Shown piece by piece: positions 12,398-24,134 of a stretch of 64,000 nucleotides of DNA; position 1 is the first letter of the stretch; each line of letters opens with the position of its first letter. The position numbers were made by a program, and so were the translations under genes. Below the pieces are notes generated by a model, which had not been told where the DNA came from, did no database searches, and saw nothing but the letters and a program-made list of their open reading frames with translations. Source of the DNA: Geosiphon pyriformis (lineage: Eukaryota; Glomeromycota; Glomeromycetes; Archaeosporales; Geosiphonaceae); NCBI GenBank assembly GCA_016748015.1, contig JAAOMT010000009.1, positions 1,899,020-1,963,019 on the forward strand. Reading direction: 5' to 3'.

Positions 12398-13135
12398 CTA
12401 CACACCTATATGAACAGAAACCAAGTCCTCAATACCCAAAAAAAATGAACACAGATTATGAAATCTGAAACCTACACCAAACGCTTCAGCAATATCCAAC
12501 AACCTAACCACACCAGCTGAGAGTGACATGGATAAACCAAAAACTGAAATAAAAATGGAACCATTATGTGGGATTAGCCTATTCTTGTTCATAAAAGCTC
12601 GGTGTTTGGCATGGACCAGCCAAATATCCTCCCTGAATGCAAAGCAAAACTTATGAACAAAGTCCACAACTTTTGATGTTGCAATCTTAGGATCTCTAAA
12701 AACAGAAGCAGACTTATGATACCAATTATTGAAAACAAAGCCTTTGCACAAAGCCAGACCAACAGCAACATCAGAAACACAGGTGTATAGCAACTGTGAA
12801 ATGCATAAAAAAAACCGAGATAGACCTAAACGAGCCTCTCAAACAGATGCATGAGCATTCAACAACTGAGCATAATCTGCAGCATCAAATAGACAACAAA
12901 AAACATGATTGGAGACCTCAATGTTACCACAGAACAAACAAACCACACTGGGATAACACTTATTATACAACCATTTGCGTACAGCAACCGGAAGCTGATG
13001 ATGGAGGGCCTTTATAAAATAAGTGCAAAGGCCAGCAGTATACATACTAGTAAAACCAGCAGCCAAATGAGAATTCGCATGCCATATCATAGAGGACTTT
13101 GACCAATCAATATCAGCATACAGACTATTTAGCAT
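12398..13135 (-). pseudogene. ORF2 C-terminal region with Cys/His zinc finger
   Basis: Two adjacent open stretches (12,839-13,135 and 12,398-12,793) form the end of ORF2. The first has FIKALHHQLPVAVRKWLYN followed by CLFCGNIEVSNHVFCC, a CX2C...HX3C finger typical of the tail of RNase H-bearing non-LTR polyproteins. The second has LALCKGFVFNNWY, EDIWLVHAKHRAFMNKNRLI and ends DLVSVHIGV before a stop at 12,398. The two are separated by one in-frame break near 12,800. Confidence 0.8.
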
Positions 13136-13159
13136 GACCTGGAAGCCTGATCCAATCTT

Positions 13160-13779
13160 CTAGCATGCATGATAAACAGACTGGAAAACATCATGAACAA
13201 AGTATCTAGAACTGCCAAAAACTGCAGTACCACCAGCTTTCAAAAATTTTTCATTGATTAAATGAGGCAGTTGCCAGGCAGAGAGAGTAGCATTCCTAGT
13301 GAGCATATCAGCATGCTCATTGTCTGAAACATTCAAATGTCCCCTAACTTTAATCCAATTTACACATAAATTTTTGTGATGAATAACATCAGTAATGTGG
13401 CAATGCTCAATCCAACACCGGTTTCTGAAATCTGGACAAGCCAAAAAAGATTCTGATTTGCATGCATCCAGAGCAGTCTGGCTGTCTGAGAATAAGTCAA
13501 CCATCCGAAAGAGAGGAACACACTCAAAAGCTAAAACAATGGCCTGCAATTTTGTCAGAATAGAAAAAACTATGCCAGACACCTTCATATTCAGACCTGA
13601 GTTAATGTCCTAAAAAAAACCGCAGTACTAGTCTTCATATCAATAGTACTCAAACCACACAGAGATCCATCTATATATACAGAAAGGCAGACCACATTAG
13701 TGGCCAACAAATTATTACAAATAACTCTGAAATCATGAGACTGATAAACATTAGAAACAGCACCACTATCCATAAGCAA
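13160..13779 (-). pseudogene. Non-LTR RNase H domain (degenerate)
   Basis: Blocks in order: SVYIDGSLCG (first catalytic Asp), KLQAIVLAFECVPL (the catalytic Glu is Lys), VDLFSDSQTALDACKSE (Asp kept), WIKVRGHLNVSDNEHADML (His and final Asp region kept). A stop near 13,610 separates the first block from the rest. The Glu-to-Lys change is a G-to-A transition. The domain would normally remove RNA during target-primed reverse transcription. Confidence 0.85.
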
Positions 13780-14367
13780 AAAGCATCCAGAAAGAAGAAC
13801 ATCACCTTCAAAAAAGTGAACAGAGAGATCAAACCAGAAAGGAACCAGGCCACGAGGGTCCAGCCTTTTCCAACACTTGAAGGTTTTTCAATCAAAGACA
13901 CCACCACTTCGGTTTTACAGCTGCTCCACAAAAGTGATTCCATAACATTTAAGTGACAAGACACACTTAAGAAAATAAGGCTCATTGAGAACCATAGACA
14001 TAGGAGTACCACTCTAAAAGTGAAAGACACAGGCCAGAAAGTTGTCCAAAGACAAATCACACCCAGAAAAAATACAAACCACATTAGCCAAAAAGTTATT
14101 CGAAGGGTTAACACCAACATAAGCCAGAAATAGCAAAGGGTGATGAGGGTGCCAACTAAAAACCTGGAGATCATGAGACCTATGAAAAAATAAATGACTC
14201 AAAATACCAACTGAGTTTGCAAAATCAATAACAGATGCTGATTTACTTTCAGCTTGGATCTGTTCAAAAGTCTTTAAATTGTACAATAAAAAATGATAAA
14301 GTGCATCATTGAAAAAATCAAATGGCAGCCCCGACTTTGACTTTAGACCTTTGTGTATTAGAGCATC
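13780..14367 (-). pseudogene. ORF2 linker between RT and RNase H
   Basis: Readable pieces of the RT thumb/linker occur in shifted frames: FEQIQAESKSASVIDFANS, then LFFHRSHDLQVFSWHPHHPL (14,014-14,286), and further fragments to 13,780. No separate domain is recognised. At least two frame changes lie in this stretch. Confidence 0.6.
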
Positions 14368-15891
14368 TCATTTATTACACACACTAATAGGAATGAAACT
14401 AAACTGGGTCTTGTAGCTGACAATGGGAAACAGAATTGCAGACACCAAATATGTAAACTGCTTATCCGAAATTGTCTTTCTCAAAACAAGATTCACAAAA
14501 AACTGAACATCTAAATGAGTTTTAGCCAAGCTAGACTTAGATAAACTCTCAGTTGACAAAAAGATACCCAGATAATAATGAGATTTTCCCTTCTTTGTGA
14601 CGAAAATAGACAATCCATTGATATTAAGCTGGGGATTCATAACTCGACAATTGATAGGAACAGCCACTGTTTTGTCGTTATTTATGGAAATATCATTAAA
14701 CCTGAAAAATTCACTAGCAACATCAAGAATGTGTTGTGTAGCAGTCTGGCTGTTACTAACCCATATTGTATTATCAACAAAAGCACTAGCAGCAAAAAAT
14801 GAAGTCAACTCAGTTTGAGGATCCATCCAGCCAGTCTTAGAAATGAAATTGGAATTTAATCTGTAACCACAAACATTCTCTTGTCTCTTGACTTCACACA
14901 AAAGTGAATCATAGAAAATGCGCCAAAGAAGAGGTGAGAAAACTTCCTTTTGGTCCAACTTATCATGGACATGATACCCATTAGTCAATCCGAAGTTTGT
15001 TATCACTCTATTAATGCAACCATTGTAAATGCTACCAAAAAACCTTATAAACTTGTCGCACATCTTGATTCTGACCAGACTCCTTCTGAGATGTTCCCAA
15101 CCAACTAAGTCATAAGTCTTATGCATGTCTTGTAAAACCAGCCAAAGTTCTCTGTTTTTTTCCAGGGCATCCTCAACAATAGAATCAATGACAAAAATAG
15201 AAGATTGTGTCATTGTGCCTTTTAAAACCAAGAAGTTGTTTCCACAGAGAACATTGAAAGTGCTGCAAGCTGAAGAAATTCTGTCAGAAAGAATCTTAGA
15301 AAGAATCTTGCGGGCTGTTTCAATCAGAGCAATTGGACAGGTATTTGTGAAAACACACTTCTACTTATATGGTTTGGGTATCATTAAAACCTAAGCATTC
15401 CTTCAAAGTCTAAGAACTGACTCATTAACTAAGCAAAAGTTCAAAAGCACCAGAAGCATATCTAAAACTGACTTGTCACAATGTTTCCACAATTCATTAG
15501 AAATACCAAAAAGGCCAGCAGCCTTTCTATTAGGAAGGTTTTTAACAATGGCAGACATCTCATCAAGACTAATTGAACACATAACACCAGAAAAAACACC
15601 ATCAAACACGTGATCCAGGGGCTGAAATTGGCAAACCCAATCAGCAGAGAAATCAGATACCACTTTACATTTCCTGGTCCATCTCTTCATGATCTCATCT
15701 ACCTTAGATTTGACCAAATTCGGCTCCAAAATCAATTTATCTTCCACAACCAGATAATCCAAAACCACCTTATGAAAAAAATGCTCCAACATATTCCTGA
15801 TGATATGACCCTTGTCTAACTCAAAACTCTCCATCCTCTTAGCAATAGCTTGCTTGATATAAGACTCCTCAGCACACTTGGATTCCAACAA
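14368..15891 (-). pseudogene. Non-LTR reverse transcriptase (degenerate)
   Basis: The region 15,403-15,891 holds the RT N-terminal blocks, with LPNRKAAGLFGISNELWKHC matching the conserved KAxGPDGI-type block. 14,368-15,231 holds the palm: HKTYDLVGWEHLRRSLVRI, LDQKEVFSPLLWRIFYDSLL, then AFVDNTIWVSNSQ where the catalytic FADD-type motif reads VDN, and INNDKTVAVPIN and HYYLGIFLST. The second catalytic Asp is Asn, caused by G-to-A after T. A break at 15,232-15,402 separates the halves. Confidence 0.88.
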
Positions 15892-16399
15892 TTTGGCAGC
15901 ATGATATAATTTTCTTGCTTTGGCAAGTGCAGAACAAATAAGATTAAATTTAGAATCTGAAAAAAAAGAGACTTTATCTCTGATGCACCAGTAGAATCGA
16001 GCTTATCCCATGTTTCCAACAACACAACAAAATCACAACAAGAAATTAAATGCAATGCCCTGACCAGTTTGGAAACGAGCAACTCCAGTTTATGAAACCT
16101 GGAAGACTTCTTGGTAAAAACACCATCAAAACCCTTGAACCATTTTCTCTTAAATATACCATCAGCCAAGAGAATCATGATCTTGCAAATAATGTCCCAC
16201 ATAGCATCCAGATCCGAGAACTTCATAGCAAAACCAAATGCATCCAAGAACATAACAGCATTAGCAGTTGTATTATCTCTGAACTCAAACCACTTTGCCT
16301 TATTGGCGTTTTTGATATCAAACTTCTAACAATTTTTATTCACTTGTTTGCAAAGAGAAATCAAATGAGTATCCAAAAGTCCATTCAACTCCAAAGACA

Positions 16400-17080
16400 C
16401 AGAAACAGCCTAGTGATCTATGTCGAAATATTCACTAATATTGAAAATGCCATAATAAACAACTGTATTAATTAGATTTGGAAAAATAAACACATAGTCA
16501 ATGATTTTCTTAACACCTCTAGAATTTGCCCAAGTGGGCGTTTTAGCAGCTGAGCTTCTGACTAAAGAATTAACCAGCCCCAGATCCAGGCATTTCTTAA
16601 AATTAGCACTTTTATAAGACCTATCTTCATTAAAGTCATTACTGAGAATGATAAAAGAAGACTCATTAACAGCCTTCACAATGAGAGAGTTGATTTCACT
16701 GGCTTAAAAGAACCGAACTGCCAAAAAAGCACCAGCATAAAGACCCAAAATAGACACAGAAAGCTTATTCTTAAAAAGCAATTTGATGTATAGTAGCTGA
16801 CCAGGCACCTCGGAGACTTTACACATATGTCTTGCCAAAGAAAAATCTATGACAATAACCACACCAGCATCCAGATAACCAGAATCCAAACCAAAAGTAA
16901 ACACCCGAACACCATCAAACCTGCTGGCAATCTATGGACAGACCTTTTCCCTTAGCTTCAATTCCATAAAAATAGAAATTAAATTGACCATATTCTTATG
17001 CCAATGGATGATATCATCTGGTTTTGCAGAATTATTCATTTCTTTAACATTACATGTGGCAACTTTCCAAATCAGATCTA
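16400..17080 (-). pseudogene. Non-LTR apurinic-type endonuclease (degenerate)
   Basis: Readable blocks: FDGVRVFTFGLDSGYLDAGV, then VPGQLLYIKLLFKNKLSVSI with LGLYAG, then SSFIILSNDFNEDRS (the GDFN block with an altered Gly), KTPTWANSRGVKKIIDYVF and EYFDIDH (terminal Asp-His catalytic pair). Families of this kind nick target DNA to prime reverse transcription. Stops at about 16,703 and after IDH break the frame. The homologous region of copy 2 helps confirm the reading. Confidence 0.8.
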
Positions 17081-18866
17081 TTATTGAGAAGGACAAAAAA
17101 CAGACACTGGACCAGCATTGTCCATTTTAGCTGAAAAACTCATAACCATAACTAAAAGATTCCTTAAAGTTTCTTCCATTTTTAGGACTACTGAAAGATC
17201 AAAAACTGCCACTTCCACTACAGTCTCACCACCAGTGGCCATACCCAAACCTTCACTCATCACTATATCCACCCCTTGATTCTGTGATGAAGGAGTCACC
17301 AATAGCTAATGTCTAGGGCTAAGCTGAGAAACCATTGGCCCAGGTATGTCCAACCTCTTAGCCAGTTTGTCAACACGTTCTGCGAGGCTGGCGAGACTGT
17401 GCTCAAGAGTGGCAAACCTATTATTCATATCCAAAAACACCAGTGGGATAGGCTTCATCTCTGAAGAGAAGCCAATTTTTGAACAAACATCCTGACCAGA
17501 AAGAGAAGGAAAAGAAGACCCACTAACAACACTAGCCCATGAAGCACTACCAAAAGCAATTGGCCAAATGACTGGAGCTGAACATTTGGCATAAATGATC
17601 ACCAGTCTACTTTTATTAGAATCTGAAAGCATCTGACATGGCAGCCTACCAGAAGACAATTTCTCACCAAGACCACAGCCCAAAGAAGTATAACCCAACC
17701 TCCCACACTTTGCACATGTAGCAGAACCAATATAGAACCAACAAAAATAAGCATCTCTTAATACAGGTGTAGTTCCCATAATGGCATTTAATGATTTGGC
17801 TGACTTAAAACAAACAATGGCACATCTGGCCTGGGCATATATAACTAGATGACAATTAATTACACACATTTTTCTACCTACAGAACCAATGAAGTCCCAG
17901 ATGTCATGAGCATTTATTCTCACAGATAGAGTATAGAGCAATGCTCTGTGAAAATCTCTTTTATCTCATGTAACTTTATCCAAATCTGATCTAGCAATAT
18001 GCACTGCATCCTTTCTAATCAGGATGGACCATCTATCTGCCAAAAGGTCAGCCTGAGATTGTTCCTTAAATTCAATGATTGCTTTTTGCCACAGCCCCAC
18101 CAATTGCATTTTGATCAACTTAATTACACCAAATTTGGACAGCGCAGCATGCACAGCCTCAGCTGATGTTCCAACTGGAATTTCTTTTATCACCACAGCC
18201 CAATCTAAATGACCAATTAATTTCTTGAGATCAGAGTTCACCAAAATCTTTACATTCTCAGCTTTTTTGGAAGCCTGTGCCAAGCTCAAATTGGAAATGA
18301 ATGATGCTCTGATGATCCCAGCAAATTTTGAAGGGGTAAAAGCCCCTCAAAATCATTAATTTTTAAGAATAACTTTCTGACTATCATAAGCTTTTCTTGA
18401 ATAGATTTTCCAACAACATTTTCTAAACTGATGTCCAGAGCAAAAGATTTTCTAACAGAGATATTGACCAAGTTTTTTAGGAGAAAGGAAGAACCACAGG
18501 ACCATCCAAGAAGATGTTATCATCATCGCTGCCCAGAAAATTGATTTTGCCCAGAGGTTTATCTAAAGCTTGCTTAGTGACTATTTTAGGCCCTTTAGGT
18601 GTTTGGTTATTGTTTTTTCCTTTCAGAAAATTCTTTTTTCCATAATCTACACTAGTTTCCTCAACTAAAAACTTCTCTTCTATGTCTATACTGTCAGATT
18701 CAGTGGTATCTCCAGCCTCAGACCTCTAAGAACTACCAACTGCTTTATTAGACAAAACCATTTTCTGAGCTGCACCATTCTTTAGAATACCACTCTTTCT
18801 CTTTTTCCTAAAAGCAACATCCTTACTAACAGTATTAGCACTAAAACCTTTGGCAGATTTCTTCAT
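17081..18866 (-). pseudogene. Non-LTR ORF1 with degenerate zinc knuckle
   Basis: Translation starts plausibly at 18,866 (MKKSAKGFSAN) and runs through a Lys/Ser-rich N-terminus, an RRM-like part (17,966-18,289: DWAVVIKEIPVGTSAEAVHA, LVGLWQKAIIEFKEQSQADL), and a knuckle CAKCGRLGYTSLGC in which the His is Tyr. A C-terminal coiled-coil-like tail follows (RFATLEHSLASLAERVDKLA). Stops at 17,306 and frame changes near 17,950 and 18,290 break it. ORF1 proteins of this class bind the element RNA. Copy 2 keeps the His but has lost two Cys. Confidence 0.8.
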
Positions 18867-18938
18867 TGCAGCAATACTGAGACCAACAATGATCTCGTAA
18901 TCAAACAGAAACAGTTTGGATTTATCATATTAAATTGT

Positions 18939-19011
18939 AAAAAACTTCTTTCAAAAAACTTTTTTGATTCTTTTTTAGGAATTTGGGATAAAAGAGAGAA
19001 AGAAGTTTTTT
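18939..19011 (-). other. Inverted repeat in the 5' leader of non-LTR copy 1
   Basis: A perfect 14-nt inverted repeat, AAAAAACTTCTTTC at 18,939-18,952 and its complement at 18,998-19,011, encloses a 45-nt loop at the very 5' end of the element. Copy 2 keeps the same arrangement. It could form a hairpin in the element RNA. Confidence 0.7.
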
Positions 19012-20100
19012 GAAATTTAATTATTATTATAGAAATCTTAAATAAAATTTTATTTGAAATTACAAATAAATTTAATATAATAATAATAAATAAAAACAAC
19101 TATTGTTGTTTTTTAAAGTTTTTAATCTTTTTAATTATTTATAAGTAGTAATAATAATATTATTATTATTAAAAAAAATTAACTTGTTAATTAGTTTATT
19201 ATTAAAAACTTTTAATTTTTAAAAAAAAATAAAAACAATATTAAAACTAATTTTAATATATCTCTTAAAAAAAATTTTAACTTAGAAAAAAATATTAATT
19301 AAAGATAAAAAAAATATCTTAAAAATTATTAAAAACAACTTTATACTATTAATATTTAAAAAAAATGTTTTTAAAATATTTTGTTTAGTTATTTTTATAA
19401 TAAAAAATATTTTTTTGTTAAAATTTTATTAATTACTATAAATATATATATATATATATATATATAACTTTTTTATTTTTTGTTTAATTGTAATTATAAA
19501 AATAGAAAAAAATCTTAAAATATTATTTATTATTATTAAAAATACAGATAATTTTAAGTTTTAAATATTTATTATTTTTATTAAATATAAATATTTAAAT
19601 ATTTTAAAATTTTTTTTTAATTTTTAATTTACTTTTTTTTTAACTTAGTTTATAATTAAATATTATAATATTATATTTTTTATTTTAATTTATTTATAAT
19701 AAAATATTATTATTTATAATTTATACATATTTAAAAACTTTATTTTTGTTATTAAGTTTAAATTATATTTAAAAAATCTTTAAATTTTTGATTTAACTTA
19801 TTTAATTTTAAATTAATAAAATAAAAATAAAATTAATAAATTTGTTACTATTTTTATTATATTATTTATTATTGAAATTTGTTTAAAAACTATTATTAAA
19901 AACAACAAAATTTAAAATTAATTGTAATTTATTGTTATAATTAATTAATTATATTTTAATTTGGTCAGTCTTAATTTTTGCATTAAAAATAAATAAATAA
20001 TTAATTAAAACTAATTTTTAAAAATATATATATATGAACAAAATAAAACTTATTATTATTAAACAAAATCTTTTTAAAATAAATTGGTGTATTTTTAGTA
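19012..20100. other. AT-rich stretch without genes
   Basis: Nothing codes here. The sequence is nearly pure A/T with a (TA)n run at about 19,440-19,466. It may be the decayed endonuclease/RT part of the ORF1 ghost that follows, but I could not align it. Confidence 0.6.
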
Positions 20101-20702
20101 AACCTTTCTTATTTTAATATATAAAATTAAGCCAATTACAATTTGGGTATCTTAACAATATTAATTTAGTTTATAATAAATTAATATTTTATAAAACTAG
20201 TATCTTAATTATTATTTTTTAAATTAAAATAAATAGTTGTATATCTGGTTTTTGTATAAATGACAAATTTTTTTTAATACCACTTTTTTATAGATTATAA
20301 ATATTTGTGCTTATTGGCAAAATATACAATTAAAATATAATATTTATTTCGTTTTTTTAATAATAATTTGTTTATGTTAACTTTAAAAACATGTATAGTA
20401 TTCTTTCTAATTAAGATGAATTATTTAAAAGTTATCAAATTAACCTGGTTTGATTTAACAAATTCAATAATAGTTTTTTGTTATAAACCAATAAATTGTA
20501 TCTTAATTAACATAATTTAATTATATTTAAATCAATTACAAAGTTTTTTTTGAAATATTAATTAGATTATTACTTTTTGATTTATGTATAAGTTTATATA
20601 CTTAATATTAACATTTTCAATTAAATAATTTTTTTTAGCCAATAACTTTGCTTTAGACAGATCAGATTTAAATGTAAATATTACTTTAATAATAAGATTT
20701 TA
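20100..20702 (-). mobile_element. Ghost of a third non-LTR copy (ORF1 region)
   Basis: The plus strand around 20,110-20,330 and 20,390-20,560 lines up with the ORF1 regions of copies 1 and 2 (17.7-18.2 kb; 36.9-37.3 kb). Examples are TTTGTGCTTATTGGCAA (copy 2: TTTGTGCCTATTGGCAA) and CCAATAAATTGTATCTTAATT (trimmed here: copy 2 has CCAATTGCATCTTAATT). Nearly every difference replaces C by T or G by A. It ends abruptly at about 20,702, where GC content rises. No open frame remains. Confidence 0.7.
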
Positions 20703-20736
20703 AAAAAATAGAGGATCAAAACGATAGAGATGTGTT

Positions 20737-21095
20737 TCACTTTTGCTGATTTACATTACGCCTAATTACTTCTTCACTAGCAATCAATGCTTCAACAGTT
20801 GCCTCATCGATAATGTTCGCGAGCGCTTTGGCGTGGCGTTCACATTGCAGTTTTTTGTAGTTTCTTGTCTTGGTGTTCATTAGTGTCTTTTCCGCCTGAA
20901 TATCTGTAAGCTTAAGTTTATCTTTGATGGATTGAAGCCTTATCCAGGCCTATTATTATTTATCGATATGGGAATTATTGGTATAAAAGCAGGGATATTG
21001 ACCTCATCGAGGGTAGGCAGCTCTCCTTCCCTGGATGCGCCAGATAAAGACTGTGTTGATGGCAAGAAAGTCTTATGGGAGTTTATGCACGTTGA
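20737..21095 (-). pseudogene. Partial host-like coding remnant, function unknown
   Basis: In a GC-richer island, a minus-strand open reading of 70 codons ends at a TGA (20,737-20,949). It is charged and helix-prone (IKDKLKLTDIQAEKTLMN, RHAKALANIIDEATVEALIA). An AG directly precedes it, with an in-frame stop upstream, as at an intron acceptor. Upstream, 21,003-21,095 reads SHKTFLPSTQSLSGASREGE and could be the preceding exon, although its donor would be a weak GTCAAT. No start was found. It may be the 3' end of a broken gene. Confidence 0.4.
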
Positions 21096-21099
21096 AGAG

Positions 21100-23419
21100 A
21101 ACCACTAGTTTTACAGAATGGAGGAAAAAGATATATTGGAAGAGGTTGAAGGTAACTCGGTAAAGTAACGGTGGGGTGACCACAATTCCTGAGACCATTC
21201 CGCGGCTTATTCCTTCCAATAGGGTCTTAAGTCCCGATCATTTGAAGTTGATACCTGACCCAATATAGCTAACGAGTTCGTAAGTTGGTTTTGTCGCTCG
21301 AGATCCTCTTTTTGCTTTGCACTAGAGATACAGGCATAAAATGTAACCTTTCTTGGTAGCAGAGGTGCGGTATCAACATTTTGAGAACCTGCTTCAAAAA
21401 TTTATCGTAAAATAAGTATTTTAGGCAATTTAAAGTATAGATTAGGAAAATTGAATTTAATTCGCTATCAGTCCTAATTAAATGATAATCTTGATGGGAA
21501 TATCCTCATGGATGGTTGGTTGGTTGGTCGATCGATCGATCAATCTAAATTTCTTGGCCATCAAGAAAAAGATTTCATATGCAGAGATCACAAATTGATG
21601 AAAACAACAGTCCACTCATAATAGATTCTTTCCAACAGTTTTGACAATACCATAAGGATTAACAATCAATCTAATACAATATCGTCGCGGTTGATCAATC
21701 AAATGAGAACAAATCTACCCAAAAAATGCGAAGGCCCGATTGACCTTTTCCTAAATTTTCGACTTACCTATTTGGCAAAAAGGTAGCACATGACGTATTC
21801 GGTACGTTAATTTTAAAATCAAAGTAAAATTATGACGTCATTTCCAATCCCTCTTTGCGGCTTCCCTTTCTACGATTTGATTTCTTCGTTGTTGGTGAAA
21901 CTAACACGCCATCCTCCCTTTTTGTTATTTTATCTTTGGGGTTGCCTTTTTCAGTGCACCCTTTGGGACATTTCGCGCTCTCACGGTTTGCATGGATTTT
22001 TTGGCCTCTCGGACGCGTACAAAACAGATTTTTTTTTTTTCAATTTGATCTGCCTGAAGTCGAAGTGATGCTTCCTTGCTTGCTTGCTTGCCTGTTCAAT
22101 TTGATTTTTCCACCCTTCTAACTCTTTTTTAGATGATAATTCTGTGCTTTAGAACATCTTTGATTCGTAGAGCACAAAGAGCTGGATCCAACTAATTTTA
22201 TAAAATTGGAAAAGAGGACAATGTATCTTTATATTTTTTGTCTAAGGTAGCTCCTATCTGCTTTTATTCGGTAAAAAGTTAACCGATGGATTGGGCTCCT
22301 AGCATAAGTTTAATATTGGCACCTAAATTTTCCAAATGCCTTTATTAAAAAAGATTTGAAGAGACAGAAAAAAAGTAAAACCTGTAACAGTTTTTAGTTT
22401 CTTTTAATTAAGTTATATTATTTATTTAGATAAAAAGATATAAAAATTAATTACAATAGAATTTACAAAAAAAAAAAAAAAATCCTGAATATTAATAATT
22501 GGAAAAAATAACCTTTGACCAATTAAAAAAAGCAAGTTTTGAAAACAAATGTAATTAAAGAGTAAAAGATAAAGCTCAAATGGGAAACTTGAAAAGTAAT
22601 AAAATTTTTATAAATATGGGAATTCGTAGAAAACCACTCTTCTTTTCGGCATTTTTTTCGTTTTTAAATTCATGTGGTGTGAAATTGTGATCGTCAAAAT
22701 TCCCATTTTAATTAAAATGGGCAAACAAATGATTCTACCTGGATCTTGTCTTGTTTCAAAGGGAAAGTTTGTAGTAGTAGTAAAGTTATAATACCGTTTT
22801 AAGAAAAGATTTTGTGTGTTTTTAATTTGTAACATGTGTATTTTTGTTTTTTACTTTGTTTTGTTTTTTTTTGTATTTGTATTTGTATTTCGTTTAGTAT
22901 CTTTTTATGGGACATGGATAACAATGATGCAATGGTAGAAAAAGTAACAGATAAATGTTTGTATACTTGAACTTGTATGACATCATCAAGAATTTCTTAA
23001 AAAAAACACTTTCAAGGGTTTTTTTTAAAATAGATCATGATTCGGTGAATAGAGGTTAAAATGATGAATTACGAAAAAAAAAGTTCTTGTACCAATTTAG
23101 ACTTTAAATAAGTCCTTTACCTATTTTTACTGGTGAATGGTAAGAGTAGGTTTTAAAAACATTCCTTGGGATCGGGTGAGCTTAATTGATTTTTTGATGA
23201 TGATGACGACTGATTTTTGTTTTTTAATATTGTGGATGACATTTTAAATCAAATGTCCATGACCAATTAGGGTAAATAAAATCTTTCTATTTAAAATTTA
23301 TTTTACAGAACTAGAGAAAAAAAAATTATTTTTATTTTATTTTACGAATCTTTTTTGCTCTTTTAGAAAAAAAAAAAAACTTTAAAACATTCAATGAATG
23401 AGTTCCTGCTAAATCACTT

Positions 23420-23471
<52 letters not shown>

Positions 23472-24047
23472 TAAAGTAAATATTTTGTTTTTTCATGCGA
23501 TTTTTTTTTTGGCTGAACATTTTGTGTAATTCACAAGGTACCTCTCCTTGAAAAGTTTTGTTAGAGAAATTCCTAATTAAAAATTAAGATGATAAAAAAT
23601 TCAATTAATAAGAGCTTTATTGTTTTTTTTTTCTTTCAAAGGTTTTACAATTTTACTGTTACATAGAATTGGAAGAAATTAACAATGCATCGCTTTTTTA
23701 CAACTCTTAAAAAATTAGGATTTTCATTTGTGTAGCTGAAACATCGTTTTTTTTTGGTCTTTTAAATAATAATTATACAATGTAGGTCAAAATTTATTAA
23801 GCTCTTATATGGTCACAAATTTCTATCGGATCTTCATTTTCTGGTAAATGAACTCAAGTGGATTATTTTGTAATGCTGTGACATCATAAAAAATTTTTTT
23901 TAATGAATCACGACAGAAAGGGTGTTGTGTTTCAGAGAGAGAGATATCGTAACGGTTCACATTGGTTCAATGATGTCATTTTTTTAAAATTTGATGATGA
24001 TCTTTTTTCTGAATATCGAATATTTGGGTACACTTATAATAATAATA

Positions 24048-24134
<87 letters not shown>

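Larger units (their letters stand above)
12262..19011 (-). mobile_element. Non-LTR retrotransposon, copy 1 (near full length, inactive)
   Basis: The minus strand carries a 5' leader (to about 19,011), ORF1 with a degenerate zinc knuckle, an apurinic-type endonuclease, reverse transcriptase, RNase H and a C-terminal Cys/His segment, ending at a T run (12,262-12,274 on the plus strand), which would be the poly(A) tail. The order places it among RNase H-bearing APE-type non-LTR elements. Frameshifts and stops break both ORFs. The 5' leader matches that of copy 2 at 38.04-38.16 kb, so the 5' end is probably authentic. Confidence 0.9.

Noticed and set aside
21832-22121. Two overlapping hydrophobic plus-strand ORFs of 78 and 88 codons
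   Set aside because: Pyrimidine-rich sequence gives Phe/Leu-rich readings in two frames; no motif, splice support or conserved neighbour.
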